Assembly (NCBI GenBank): GCA_017511185.1
Contig: JAFWLF010000127.1
Span: 1 to 37,680 of the forward strand
DNA length: 37,680 bases
Reading direction: 5' to 3'
From: RGIG5612 sp017511185
GTDB taxonomy: Bacteria; Bacillota; Clostridia; Lachnospirales; Lachnospiraceae
Positions 7,261-16,506 of the stretch are shown here, piece after piece; position 1 is the stretch's first letter; each line of letters starts with the position of its first letter. Below the pieces are notes generated by a model. The model was not told the DNA's origin and ran no database searches. It saw only the letters and a program-made list of their open reading frames with translations. The position numbers and the translations under genes are program-made.

Positions 7261-9888
7261 ATGCGAAAAGTGAAGAAACAACAGAAAAAATCAAATAAAG
7301 AGATCCATATCATCATTACGGCTGCCGTAGCTTTCCTTTTGGAATTGTGCACATTAAATGTGCTTGGAAAGATTGGCGGCTGGGTTCGATATGCCCTTTT
7401 CGGGCTGTTTGGATTAATGGCTTATGTGTTCCCGCTGATCGGGGCCCTGGCCGTCATCTATTGTATCCTGCAAAAAGAAAAAAGGACCAGCAAACTGGTC
7501 TGCGGCATCATTTTCTTTGTATGCCTGTGCGCGTTTGTCCATATGATATCCTTTAAAGGATTCCTGGATGCGGGCATTCTTTCTTATTTCACAGATTGTG
7601 CCCGGAACGGCATCGGTGGAGGCATCATCGGCGGACTGTTTTCTTTCGCGCTTGCCAAAGCCGTGGGCATTGTCGGAGCCTATATCATTGTGATCCTTGC
7701 GATGATCATCTGTCTGCTTATCATTTGTGAGATCCCGCTGTTAGCGAGCATAAAAAGTCTTTTTACAAGAGTCCGCACCAGAGAAAAAGACTACGATGAT
7801 TATGATGAAGATGAGGACGATGAAGAGGAAGAGGACGAAGAACAGCCGGATAAGGTTGTTGTACCACGTTCCCGTTTCCTTTCCCGCAGACAGGAAGGAG
7901 AAACGGTTTACGAGACCCAGTCTGAGGAAGGCGTTACGATCCGGATCGTTCATGCTCCCGGAAAAGGGAGACAAAGAGCAGCCATCCGCAGATCGGAAAA
8001 GAAAGCTGTTCCTCTCAGAAATGGTTCCGTACAGACAAAACGTACTCAGGCCAAGGCAAAAGGCATAGCTGATGTAGGTACCTTTAAGCCGATTGCTCCG
8101 GAAGACGAGGTGCGCGAGATCACCCATGCACGTCCGGTCAGACCGGAGATAGAAGAAGAGATCATCTCTAAACCGATCCAGGTGACGGAGGTTATGGAAG
8201 ATGAGGAACCGGGAGAAGCTCCTGAGACATTTCCTCTGGGGAAAGGACCTAAGACACAGACAGGAAGAACCGGGAAAAAGCCTGGTTCCAAAGTTACTCT
8301 TGCTACCGATATGAAGGCAGCAGAACCAAAGGAAAAGAAAGAAGCAGCGGCTGGTGTTAAGCAGACAGCTGTAAAACCAAAAGCAAAACCGGAAGCTTAT
8401 GTATTTCCGCCAATTGATCTATTGAGCAAGGGGAAAGGCAGAAGCGCCATGGTTTCAAAGGCGGAACTGAATAAGATGGCAGCCAATCTGGAAATGGTTT
8501 TGAACCAGTATGGCGCGTATGCAAAAGTAATCGATATGCAGGCCGGTCCGTCCGTGACCCGCTTTGAACTGCAGCCGGAGATGGGCGTCCGTGTCAATAA
8601 ATTTACATCTCTGGCAGATGACCTGAAGCTGAATCTGGCCGTTCCGGATATCCGGATCGAAGCGCCGATTCCGGGCAGGGCAGCAATCGGTATTGAGATC
8701 CCGAACCAGAGCACACAGAAAGTTATGATGCGGGATCTGTTAGAAGATGAAAAACTTATGAGCCATCCATCCAAGATTGCGATGGCAGCGGGCATTGATA
8801 TCAGCGGAAATGTTGTTGTTTCCGATATAGACGCGATGCCGCATCTTCTGATCGGCGGAACGACAGGATCCGGTAAATCTGTCTTTACCAAATCCCTTAT
8901 CATGACCATTCTGTTCCGTGCAAAGCCATCGGAAGTGGGAATGATCATTGTGGACCCTAAGAAAGTGGAGTTTAATGCTTTCAACGGTATTCCGCATATG
9001 ATGAAAGATGTCGTGACAGATCCGGGACAGGCGGTCAGTACACTGCGCTGGGTCGTTAATGAAATGGATAACCGGTATCTCAGAATGCAGATGTCCGGTG
9101 TGAACGATATCAAGAGTTACAATAATAAATTTGACAGAGGCCTGATCAGCAGTGAGGAGACCAATCCGAAACGGATGCAGCAGATCGTGATCGTGATCGA
9201 TGAGCTGGCAGATCTGATGCTGACAGCAGCAAAAGAAGTAGAAAGCCTGATCATCCGTATTGCGCAGCTCGCCCGTGCAGCAGGTATCCATCTGATCATT
9301 GCGACACAGAGGCCTTCTGCGAATGTCATTACCGGTCTGATCAAGGCTAATATCCCGTCGAAAGTTGCACTGCGTGTCACGACCAGCCTGGAATCACGTA
9401 TTATTCTGGACATGAAGGGTGCAGAAGAATTATTAGGACATGGTGATATGCTGTTCCATCCGAATGGCATGGTGAAGCCGGTCCGTGTCCAGGGCGCACT
9501 GGTAACGGAAAAAGAAGTTAATGATGTGGTGAAGTTCCTGAAAGCACATAATTCCTCGGATTATTACGAAGAAGAGAACCAGCAGATCCAGGATTATATG
9601 AATAATGCGCAGGCGGGAGCATCCTCAGCCGGAAGCAGCGAGGAAAGCAGTGCAGATAAGATGGATGAATATCTGTATGAGGCAGGACTGCTCTGCATCG
9701 AAATGGGGAAGGCATCCTCCTCAATGCTGCAAAGAAGATTCAGCATCGGTTTTAACCGTGCGGCGAGGATCATCGATCAGCTGACGGAAATGGGTGCGAT
9801 CGGTCCGGCAAACGGTGCGAAGCCAAGAGAGATCCTGGTGGACTCCTATACCTTTGAAGAAATGTTCCAAATGGCGGAGGAAGAATGA
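7261..9888 (+). CDS. ftsK: DNA translocase FtsK/SpoIIIE
   Basis: This 875-residue membrane-anchored motor pumps chromosomal DNA through the division or sporulation septum. Four N-terminal membrane segments occupy about residues 15-165. A highly acidic linker (about 177-196) and a long Lys/Glu-rich variable linker follow to about residue 380. Then come the alpha and beta motor domains, with Walker A IGGTTGSGKS near 531-540 and Walker B IVIVIDELADLML. The C-terminal gamma winged helix (ASSSMLQRRFSIGFNRAARIID) would read polar KOPS/SRS DNA sequences. The ATG has no obvious ribosome binding site; see the promoter entry. The stop overlaps the murE-like start by 4 bases (ATGA). FtsK and SpoIIIE orthologues cannot be separated by eye. 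Confidence 0.95.
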   Translation: MRKVKKQQKKSNKEIHIIITAAVAFLLELCTLNVLGKIGGWVRYALFGLFGLMAYVFPLIGALAVIYCILQKEKRTSKLVCGIIFFVCLCAFVHMISFKGFLDAGILSYFTDCARNGIGGGIIGGLFSFALAKAVGIVGAYIIVILAMIICLLIICEIPLLASIKSLFTRVRTREKDYDDYDEDEDDEEEEDEEQPDKVVVPRSRFLSRRQEGETVYETQSEEGVTIRIVHAPGKGRQRAAIRRSEKKAVPLRNGSVQTKRTQAKAKGIADVGTFKPIAPEDEVREITHARPVRPEIEEEIISKPIQVTEVMEDEEPGEAPETFPLGKGPKTQTGRTGKKPGSKVTLATDMKAAEPKEKKEAAAGVKQTAVKPKAKPEAYVFPPIDLLSKGKGRSAMVSKAELNKMAANLEMVLNQYGAYAKVIDMQAGPSVTRFELQPEMGVRVNKFTSLADDLKLNLAVPDIRIEAPIPGRAAIGIEIPNQSTQKVMMRDLLEDEKLMSHPSKIAMAAGIDISGNVVVSDIDAMPHLLIGGTTGSGKSVFTKSLIMTILFRAKPSEVGMIIVDPKKVEFNAFNGIPHMMKDVVTDPGQAVSTLRWVVNEMDNRYLRMQMSGVNDIKSYNNKFDRGLISSEETNPKRMQQIVIVIDELADLMLTAAKEVESLIIRIAQLARAAGIHLIIATQRPSANVITGLIKANIPSKVALRVTTSLESRIILDMKGAEELLGHGDMLFHPNGMVKPVRVQGALVTEKEVNDVVKFLKAHNSSDYYEEENQQIQDYMNNAQAGASSAGSSEESSADKMDEYLYEAGLLCIEMGKASSSMLQRRFSIGFNRAARIIDQLTEMGAIGPANGAKPREILVDSYTFEEMFQMAEEE

Positions 9889-11384
9889 ACGATCTGAAAC
9901 AATTATTGAAAGATGTTACTTATACCGTGATCACGGGAACGGATGAGATCCGCGTCACCGACCTTGTGATAGATTCCCGTAAAGCAAAGGAAGGCTGCGC
10001 CTTCTTCTGTTTTATTGGAGCAAATTCCGACGGACATGATTATGTGAAGGATGTGATCCAAAAAGGAGCGGCAGTCATTATTATTCAAAAAGATCCTTCC
10101 GAAGTGCCTGCGATTGCAGAAGCGGCAGATAATAATATCACGGTGATCCAGACGGCTGACACCCGTTACGCACTGGCATTGGCCAGTGCTCAGTATTTTG
10201 ATCAGCCTGCTAAAAAAATGACGACGATCGGTATTACCGGTACGAAAGGAAAAACCAGTATCACCAGCTTCCTGCAGACCATTTTGGAAAAGGCAGGTCA
10301 TAAGACCGGAACCATCGGCACCGTGGGTGCGGATGTCGGCGGAGAGTTTATCAAGACAGAGACAACCACTCCGGAGTCTTATGATGTGGAATCGTTCTTT
10401 GCAAAAATGGTGGAAAACGGCTGTGAGTACTGCGTGATGGAAGTTTCTTCCCAGGCACTGAAGCTCAACCGGGTCGCCGGAATCACTTTTGATTATGCGA
10501 TATTTACAAACCTGAGTCCGGACCATATCGGCGGAGCAGAACACAAGGACTTTGAGGAATATGTTTTCTGCAAGAGCCTTTTGTTCAGACAGTGCCGTAA
10601 AGGGTTTTTCAATGTGGATGACGAGCAGTTCCAGGCTGTCAGCAAAGACGCGACCTGCGAGATCCAGACTTTTTCCTGCCATAGCGAATCCGATCTGCAG
10701 GCAGTCGATATAGAGTACCTCAGAGAGGGTGACTTTATTGGTATGTCCTTTGGGACCAAGGGATTGGTCAATGATCAGTTTAAGATCAGCGCACCGGGAG
10801 AGTTTTCTGTTTACAATGCGTTGGCAGCGCTTATTACGGCACATGCGATCGGTATTGACCTGCAGATCATGAAAGAAGCATTTCTTCATGTGCAGGTGAA
10901 AGGCAGGATGGAGCAAGTTAAGATTTCCCCGAAGTTCACACTGCTGATCGATTACGCACATAATGCGATGGCAATGGAGCACATCCTTCTTGCAATGAGG
11001 AAATATAATCCAAAGAGGATCGTATCTCTGTTTGGCTGTGGCGGAAACCGTTCCAAACTGCGTCGTTTTGAAATGGGTGAGACCAGCGGAAAGTATGCTG
11101 ATTTCTCTATCCTGACAGAAGACAATTCCCGACTGGAGAAATGTGAAGATATTATTGCAGATATCGTGACCGGGATCAGCAAAACAGATGGAGAATATAT
11201 TATTATTCCAGATCGGAAAGAAGCAATTAAATACAGTATTCTGAATGCCCGGGAAGGAGATATCGTTCTGCTCCTGGGGAAAGGGCATGAAGATTATCAG
11301 GATAAGAATGGCGTGAAAACACCGTTTGATGAACGCGTGATCATCCGTGAGATCCTGGAAGAGACAGGATATCCGAATGAGTAA
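9885..11384 (+). CDS. murE: MurE-like UDP-N-acetylmuramyl-tripeptide synthetase
   Basis: This Mur ligase (499 residues, normal length) adds the third amino acid to UDP-MurNAc-L-Ala-D-Glu in the cytoplasmic stage of peptidoglycan synthesis. It has the N-terminal MurE domain, the ATP loop GITGTKGKTS (about 116-125), FTNLSPDHIGG, a Lys in FCKSLLF (about 229) at the position of the carbamylated lysine, and the C-terminal ligase domain with LLIDYAHNAMAMEHIL. The substrate loop reads EDNSRLE (about 411), where diaminopimelate-adding enzymes have DNPR. The arginine that contacts diaminopimelate is kept but the proline is lost. GTKGKTS and NLSPDHIG look closer to lysine-type or paralogous MurE proteins. 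The start overlaps ftsK by 4 bases and the end overlaps priA by 8, so the three are translationally coupled. The exact substrate is uncertain. Confidence 0.85.
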   Translation: MNDLKQLLKDVTYTVITGTDEIRVTDLVIDSRKAKEGCAFFCFIGANSDGHDYVKDVIQKGAAVIIIQKDPSEVPAIAEAADNNITVIQTADTRYALALASAQYFDQPAKKMTTIGITGTKGKTSITSFLQTILEKAGHKTGTIGTVGADVGGEFIKTETTTPESYDVESFFAKMVENGCEYCVMEVSSQALKLNRVAGITFDYAIFTNLSPDHIGGAEHKDFEEYVFCKSLLFRQCRKGFFNVDDEQFQAVSKDATCEIQTFSCHSESDLQAVDIEYLREGDFIGMSFGTKGLVNDQFKISAPGEFSVYNALAALITAHAIGIDLQIMKEAFLHVQVKGRMEQVKISPKFTLLIDYAHNAMAMEHILLAMRKYNPKRIVSLFGCGGNRSKLRRFEMGETSGKYADFSILTEDNSRLEKCEDIIADIVTGISKTDGEYIIIPDRKEAIKYSILNAREGDIVLLLGKGHEDYQDKNGVKTPFDERVIIREILEETGYPNE

Positions 11385-13641
11385 ATATGCAGATGTGATC
11401 GTCGATATTTCGCATGAGAAAGTCGACCGGCCATTTGAATATATCATCCCTGCACACCTGGAAGAGCAGATCCACTGCGGAAGCCAGGTCTTCGTTCCGT
11501 TTGGCAGAGGAAATAAGCAGATCAGCGGGTTCGTGATCGGCATTAAAGAACAGGCGGATTTTGCCAAAGAACAGTTAAAGAGTATTCTCTCTGTAGTAGA
11601 AAAATCCACTTCTGCAGATGGAGATATGATTGCTTTGGCATATTATATAAAAACCAACTATGGTTCCACTATGAACCAGGCGTTGAAGACGGTCCTGCCG
11701 GTCAAGAAAAGTGCAGATCCGGTACAGGAAAAGTATATTTCGCTGACAGCAGACGAGAGGACGCTTCAGGAAGCGATCGAAAAATACAGCAAAGATAAAC
11801 GCAGCGTAGCCAAACTGCGCCTTTTACAGGAGCTGGAAAAAGAATCGATCCTGCCTTATGAAATCGTCAGGGATAAACTGAATATTGCCAGACCGACTCT
11901 TTCGGCACTGGAAAAAGAACAGCTGATCCGTATCGATATAAAAGAAAACCTGCGGGATGCTTTTCATATGAAGGATAAGCAGGAGTACACCATAACCCTG
12001 AATCCGGAACAGAAAAGGATTGCCGAGGATATCTGGAACCGGTATCAGAAAGGCGACCTGAGACCTTCTCTGATCCGCGGGGTGACAGGCTCCGGAAAAA
12101 CAGAGATTTATATTGATATTATCGATAAAGTCATAAAAGAAAAAAAACAGGCGATCGTCCTGATACCGGAAATTGCTCTGACATTCCAGACAGTCCTGCG
12201 GTTTTATAAAAAATTTGGTGAGAGGATCTCTGTCATCCATTCCAAGCTGACGCAGGCACAAAAGCATGATCAGTTGGAGAAGGCAAAACGGGGTCAGGTA
12301 GATATCATTATCGGGCCGCGTTCGGCTTTGTTCTCTCCGTTTCCGAATCTGGGTGTGATCATTATTGATGAGGAACATGAGGGCACCTATAAGAATGAGA
12401 ATGTTCCCCGCTATATATCCAGAGAAGTGGCAATCGAAAGAGCACGTCTTTCTGGAGGGTTTGTGGTATTAGGATCTGCAACCCCGTCCGTGGAAAGCTT
12501 TTATAAAGCAGAGCAGGGAGAGTACCAGCTGTATAACCTGGAACATCGGGCAACGGGGGCGTCACTTCCGGATGTGCAGATCGTTGATCTGCGTGATGAA
12601 CTGAACGCAGGCAACCGCAGCATGGTCAGCCGTAAGCTGGATGAATTGATATTAGACAGGCTGGAAAAGAAAGAACAGATCATCCTTTTTATTAACCGAA
12701 GAGGTTATTCCAGCTTTGTGTCCTGCCGAAACTGCGGGACGGCGATCAAATGTCCGCACTGTGATGTTTCGCTGAAGTATCACAGGAATGGAAAACTGAT
12801 GTGTCATTACTGTGGATATGAGACTCCAATGGTAAAAAGGTGCCCTTCCTGCGGATCCAAATATATCGGAACGTTTGGTACTGGCACACAGAAAGTAGAA
12901 GAAGAGATCAATAAAAGGTATCCGCAGGCAGTCACGCTTAGGATGGATGCCGATACCACAAAGAAAAAACAGGGGCACGAGGAGATCCTGTCTGCATTTG
13001 CCAATCAGGAAGCAGATATCCTGATCGGTACACAGATGATCGTCAAAGGACATGATTTTCCAAATGTGACTCTCGTAGGAATTCTGGCAGCAGATCTTTC
13101 GCTGTACAATTCCGATTATATGGCAGCGGAAAGAACGTTTCAGCTTCTGACCCAGGCGGCCGGCAGGGCGGGCAGAGGGGCTAAAAAAGGCGAAGTGATC
13201 ATTCAGACCTACTCTCCGGAAAACTATGCAGTGCGTCTTGGAGCAGAACAGAATTATAAAGAGTTCTACAAGTATGAGCTATCATATCGTAAACTCTTAG
13301 GATATCCTCCGGTCATCAATATGCTGGGAATTCTGTTTGCCTGTGAAAATGAAACGCATCTGACACAAAAATGCAATGAGATCAATTTGCTGATCGAACG
13401 GAGAATACGGGCAAAGGAAGCAGCCAGAGCTGCGCAGAATAAGATCCAGAAGATCGGACCAAGTGAAGACGTGATTGCAAAGATCAATGATAAATACAGA
13501 AAGATGATCTATCTGAAAGCAGAAGATTATTCTGATCTGACGGATATTAAAGATACCATTGAGACATATATGGAGGAAAATCCGGATAAACAGATCAGTA
13601 TCACATTTGACTTTTCCATGATGGGAAACAGAAAGGGGTAA
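11377..13641 (+). CDS. priA: Primosomal protein N' (PriA helicase)
   Basis: PriA is a 3'-5' superfamily 2 helicase that reloads the replisome at stalled forks. I chose the ATG at 11377 (MSKYADVIVDIS..., 754 residues), because the in-frame start 30 bases upstream would add a non-conserved MRSWKRQDIR. The order is an N-terminal DNA-binding domain with VDRPFEYIIP, a helicase core with Walker A GVTGSGKTEIY (about 236) and the DEEH box in IIIDEEHEGTYKNE (about 330), and a pair of zinc-binding clusters (CRNCGTAIKCPHC and CHYCGYETPMVKRCPSCG). A second RecA-like lobe with GTQMIVKGHDFPNVTLVG and QAAGRAGRG follows. The start overlaps the MurE-like gene by 8 bases, and def begins 2 bases after the stop. 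Confidence 0.97.
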   Translation: MSKYADVIVDISHEKVDRPFEYIIPAHLEEQIHCGSQVFVPFGRGNKQISGFVIGIKEQADFAKEQLKSILSVVEKSTSADGDMIALAYYIKTNYGSTMNQALKTVLPVKKSADPVQEKYISLTADERTLQEAIEKYSKDKRSVAKLRLLQELEKESILPYEIVRDKLNIARPTLSALEKEQLIRIDIKENLRDAFHMKDKQEYTITLNPEQKRIAEDIWNRYQKGDLRPSLIRGVTGSGKTEIYIDIIDKVIKEKKQAIVLIPEIALTFQTVLRFYKKFGERISVIHSKLTQAQKHDQLEKAKRGQVDIIIGPRSALFSPFPNLGVIIIDEEHEGTYKNENVPRYISREVAIERARLSGGFVVLGSATPSVESFYKAEQGEYQLYNLEHRATGASLPDVQIVDLRDELNAGNRSMVSRKLDELILDRLEKKEQIILFINRRGYSSFVSCRNCGTAIKCPHCDVSLKYHRNGKLMCHYCGYETPMVKRCPSCGSKYIGTFGTGTQKVEEEINKRYPQAVTLRMDADTTKKKQGHEEILSAFANQEADILIGTQMIVKGHDFPNVTLVGILAADLSLYNSDYMAAERTFQLLTQAAGRAGRGAKKGEVIIQTYSPENYAVRLGAEQNYKEFYKYELSYRKLLGYPPVINMLGILFACENETHLTQKCNEINLLIERRIRAKEAARAAQNKIQKIGPSEDVIAKINDKYRKMIYLKAEDYSDLTDIKDTIETYMEENPDKQISITFDFSMMGNRKG

Positions 13642-13643
13642 CC

Positions 13644-14270
13644 ATGGCACTTAGAAATATCCGAGTAGACGACGATGAGATTTTAAGAAAAAAATCTAAA
13701 GTCGTAAAGGAAATCACACCAAGAACAGCAGAACTTATAGATGATATGATCGAAACCGTTCATGAAAATAATGGTATCGGACTGGCAGCAGTACAGGTTG
13801 GTGTCCTGAAACGTATCTGCATCGTGACAGTGGAACCGCCGGAAATCGAACTGCCGGAGCCTGCAGAAGGAGAAGAAGAAAACGAAGAAATGGAACCGGT
13901 TGAGATCAATCCGTTAATTCATAATAATGGAGAAGACCTTGTTATTATCAACCCGGAAATCATTCCGCAGGAAGGGGATGAGGAAACGGATAACGAAGGC
14001 TGTCTTTCTGTCCCTGGTAAATTCGGACTGGTCACAAGACCGTTCCATATCACTTTGAAAGCTTTTGACCGGAATCTGGAACCGTACGAGCTGGAAGCAG
14101 AGGGCTTGTTTGCACGTGCTATTTGTCATGAGTGCGATCATATGGATGGGATCCTTTATACGGATAAAGTGGAAGGCGAACTGCATGACGTTTCGGAAAT
14201 CATGCCGTTAGATGAGGAAGAAGAACTGCTGGAAGAGGAAGCAGATATCGAACCACAAGAGGAAGCATAA
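13644..14270 (+). CDS. def: Peptide deformylase with an acidic insertion
   Basis: This iron-type metalloenzyme removes the formyl group from nascent protein N-termini. All three family motifs are visible: GIGLAAVQVG (about 44-53), EGCLSVPG (about 117-124, metal-binding Cys) and ICHECDHMDGILY, in which HECDH (about 163-167) carries the two metal-binding His and the catalytic Glu. The protein is 208 residues against the usual 150-190. The extra length is a Glu/Pro-rich insertion of about 35 residues between motifs I and II (including PAEGEEENEEMEPVEINP) and a strongly acidic C-terminal tail. An AAAGGGG site precedes the ATG. It lies 2 bases after priA and 2 bases before fmt, which encodes the enzyme that adds the formyl group to initiator tRNA. 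Confidence 0.95.
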   Translation: MALRNIRVDDDEILRKKSKVVKEITPRTAELIDDMIETVHENNGIGLAAVQVGVLKRICIVTVEPPEIELPEPAEGEEENEEMEPVEINPLIHNNGEDLVIINPEIIPQEGDEETDNEGCLSVPGKFGLVTRPFHITLKAFDRNLEPYELEAEGLFARAICHECDHMDGILYTDKVEGELHDVSEIMPLDEEEELLEEEADIEPQEEA

Positions 14271-14272
14271 GA

Positions 14273-15208
14273 ATGAAGATCATTTTTATCGGAACATCTG
14301 ATCTGGCCATACCTGCGCTTGATGCCTTGAAAGAAAAAGGCCATGAGATCCTGGCTGTCATTACGCAGCCGGACAGAGAGAGCGGAAGAGGAAAAAATAT
14401 TCGGTTTTCTCCGGTGAAGGAAGCGGCACTGAGATGGAATCTCCCAATTCTTCAACCGGAGCAGATTCGTGCAGAAGAAGTCCAAAAACAGATTCAGGAA
14501 CTGAAACCGGATTTATTTGTGGTTGCTTCTTATGGGCAGAAGATCCCGCAGGAGATTATGAATCTGGCACCTTACGGATGCATCAATATCCATCCATCTC
14601 TCCTGCCGAAATACAGAGGCGCTGCACCTGTTGTGGGGCCAATCTTAAATGGTGATGCCAAAACAGGTGTATCTATTATGCGCCTGGCTCAACAGCTGGA
14701 TGCTGGAAATATCCTGGCACAGGAAGAAATAGCGTTGGATCCAAAAGAGACCGTTCCATCGCTGGAACCGAAGCTGGCTGCCCTTGGCGCAAAGCTTTTG
14801 CTTTCTGTGATCGAACAAATAGAAAACGGCACAGTAAAGGAAACCGTACAGACGGAAGAACAGGCCACTTATATCAGGCAGATCACAAAAGAAGAAGGCA
14901 AAATCGATTTTTCTGATCCTGCTGAAAAGATTGAAAGAATGGTTCGTGCCTATGCACCATGGCCATCGGCATATACTTCCCTGGAAAATAAAACTTTTAA
15001 GATCTGGGCTGCCGATGTTTGTGATTTTGAAAAAGAAACCGCCGAAGAGCCGGGAACGGTTGTTTTTGTGGATAAAAAGAGCGTGCTCGTACAGTGCGGG
15101 AGTGGTGTTCTGGCGTTGAAAGAAGTGCAGATCGAAGGAAAGAAGCGTATGACGATCGAAGAATTTCTGCGCGGGAAAAAGATAGAAACAGGGATGCATT
15201 TCGGATAA
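14273..15208 (+). CDS. fmt: Methionyl-tRNA formyltransferase
   Basis: This 311-residue enzyme transfers a formyl group from 10-formyltetrahydrofolate to Met-tRNAfMet, enabling translation initiation. The N-terminal formyltransferase domain begins with KIIFIGTSDLAIPALDAL. It carries the signature INIHPSLLPKYRGAAPV (catalytic Asn and His) and an Asp in AQQLDAGNIL at the position of the catalytic aspartate. The C-terminal OB-like tRNA-binding domain follows (about 205-311), with YAPWPSAYT at its start. The length matches the family. It is packed between def and rsmB with 2-base gaps, as in many bacteria where def and fmt are coupled. Confidence 0.97.
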   Translation: MKIIFIGTSDLAIPALDALKEKGHEILAVITQPDRESGRGKNIRFSPVKEAALRWNLPILQPEQIRAEEVQKQIQELKPDLFVVASYGQKIPQEIMNLAPYGCINIHPSLLPKYRGAAPVVGPILNGDAKTGVSIMRLAQQLDAGNILAQEEIALDPKETVPSLEPKLAALGAKLLLSVIEQIENGTVKETVQTEEQATYIRQITKEEGKIDFSDPAEKIERMVRAYAPWPSAYTSLENKTFKIWAADVCDFEKETAEEPGTVVFVDKKSVLVQCGSGVLALKEVQIEGKKRMTIEEFLRGKKIETGMHFG

Positions 15209-15210
15209 AA

Positions 15211-16506
15211 ATGGGACAGAAACAGAAACAGGATTTAAGAAATATCGTTCTAACAATGTTGGTTGAAACCATGGAAAAACAAGGTTTCAGCCACATTCTG
15301 ATTCAGGATGCTTTTTCCAGATACGATCTGGATCCGCAGGAAAAGGCATTTGTAGAACGTCTTTACCGGGGAACACTGGAACAGATTCTGTATCTGGATT
15401 ATATTCTTGAACCGTTTGTGAAAGGCAGGAGGAAGAAAACAAAATCAGTCATCTGGAACATTTTGCGGATGAGTCTGTATCAGATGCTGTTTATGGACAG
15501 TGTGCCGGACCGCGCGGCTATTTATGAAGGTGTTCGACTGACGGAAAAGAGAGGATTCCGAAACCTGAAAGGCTTTGTAAATGCCGTTTTGCGAAACGTG
15601 CAAAGAGGAACGCGCCAGGAGAATATTCCGGAATATATCCGCCTGAGTGTACCGAAGTGGCTTTATGACCGAATGGTCAAGCAGGAAGGACAGGAGGCCG
15701 CCACCCTCTTTTTTGAGGCAGCGAACAGGCCTGATAAGTGGGTGTGTGCAAGACTGAACCTGAAAGAAAAGAAAAAAGATGAAATCCTTGCCCTCCTGGA
15801 AGAAGATTCCTGCCAGGTGAGAGATGTTGAGGGCATTCCGGAGGCCGTTTACCTGAAAAACAGCAATTATCTGACTGGACTGAAAGCGTTTCGGGAAGGG
15901 CTGCTTTTCTTCCAGGACAGCAGCGCCATGTATCCGGCAAGCTTACTGGAGAAATTTGCTCAGCGGGAAACAATACATCAAATCCTTGATGTTTGTGCGG
16001 CACCTGGCGGAAAAGCGCTGCATTTGGCGGAGAAGTATCCAAATGCGCAGATCCTGGCAAGAGATATCAGTGAAAGCAAGGTCGCACTGATTGAAGATAA
16101 TGCGAAACGAATGCGGACGGCCCAGGTAAGGACACAGGTCTGGGATGCCACGGTTTTGGATCAGGAAATGCTGCAGAATGCAGATATAGTCATAGCGGAT
16201 CTGCCTTGCTCCGGTCTGGGAGATATCGGCAGCAAACCGGAGATCCGATACCGTGTAACGGAAGATGATATCAGGACGCTTAGCGGCCTGCAAAGAGATA
16301 TTCTGGAAACCGTGCAGTCTTATGTGGCAGAGGAAGGGTTCCTTTCTTACAGTACCTGCACAGTCACACGGGAAGAAAATGAGGAAAATGCGCAGTGGTT
16401 CTGCACACAGTTTCCGTTTGAACTGCTGGCAGAAAGACGATTCCTTCCGGGAATCGATGACTGCGACGGAGCATATGTCGCTCTTTTTCGGAGAAAAAAA
16501 GCATGA
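15211..16506 (+). CDS. rsmB: 16S rRNA (cytosine-967-C5)-methyltransferase
   Basis: This SAM-dependent RNA methyltransferase makes m5C967 in 16S rRNA. I start it at the ATG at 15211, 2 bases after the fmt stop, giving 431 residues. An open frame runs further upstream to 15094, but that part overlaps fmt and encodes nothing like the family's N-terminus. Residues 1-135 form a NusB-like RNA-binding domain, with FVNAVLRNV near 125. The catalytic Rossmann domain has the SAM-binding DVCAAPGGKALHLAE, the ADLPCSGLGDIGSKPEIR motif with the Pro-Cys pair, and YSTCTV, which contains the catalytic Cys. The stop overlaps the rlmN start by 4 bases (ATGA). Confidence 0.93.
   Translation: MGQKQKQDLRNIVLTMLVETMEKQGFSHILIQDAFSRYDLDPQEKAFVERLYRGTLEQILYLDYILEPFVKGRRKKTKSVIWNILRMSLYQMLFMDSVPDRAAIYEGVRLTEKRGFRNLKGFVNAVLRNVQRGTRQENIPEYIRLSVPKWLYDRMVKQEGQEAATLFFEAANRPDKWVCARLNLKEKKKDEILALLEEDSCQVRDVEGIPEAVYLKNSNYLTGLKAFREGLLFFQDSSAMYPASLLEKFAQRETIHQILDVCAAPGGKALHLAEKYPNAQILARDISESKVALIEDNAKRMRTAQVRTQVWDATVLDQEMLQNADIVIADLPCSGLGDIGSKPEIRYRVTEDDIRTLSGLQRDILETVQSYVAEEGFLSYSTCTVTREENEENAQWFCTQFPFELLAERRFLPGIDDCDGAYVALFRRKKA

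Noticed and set aside
9903..11609. 568-codon open frame on the minus strand
   Set aside because: It is antisense to the murE-like and priA genes, which have clear motifs. Its translation is a Cys/Phe/Ile-rich shadow with no recognisable domain, and no ribosome site supports it.
15094..15210. Upstream extension of the rsmB frame
   Set aside because: The 39 added codons overlap fmt and encode a basic sequence unlike the NusB-like N-terminus. The ATG at 15211 gives the family's normal length.
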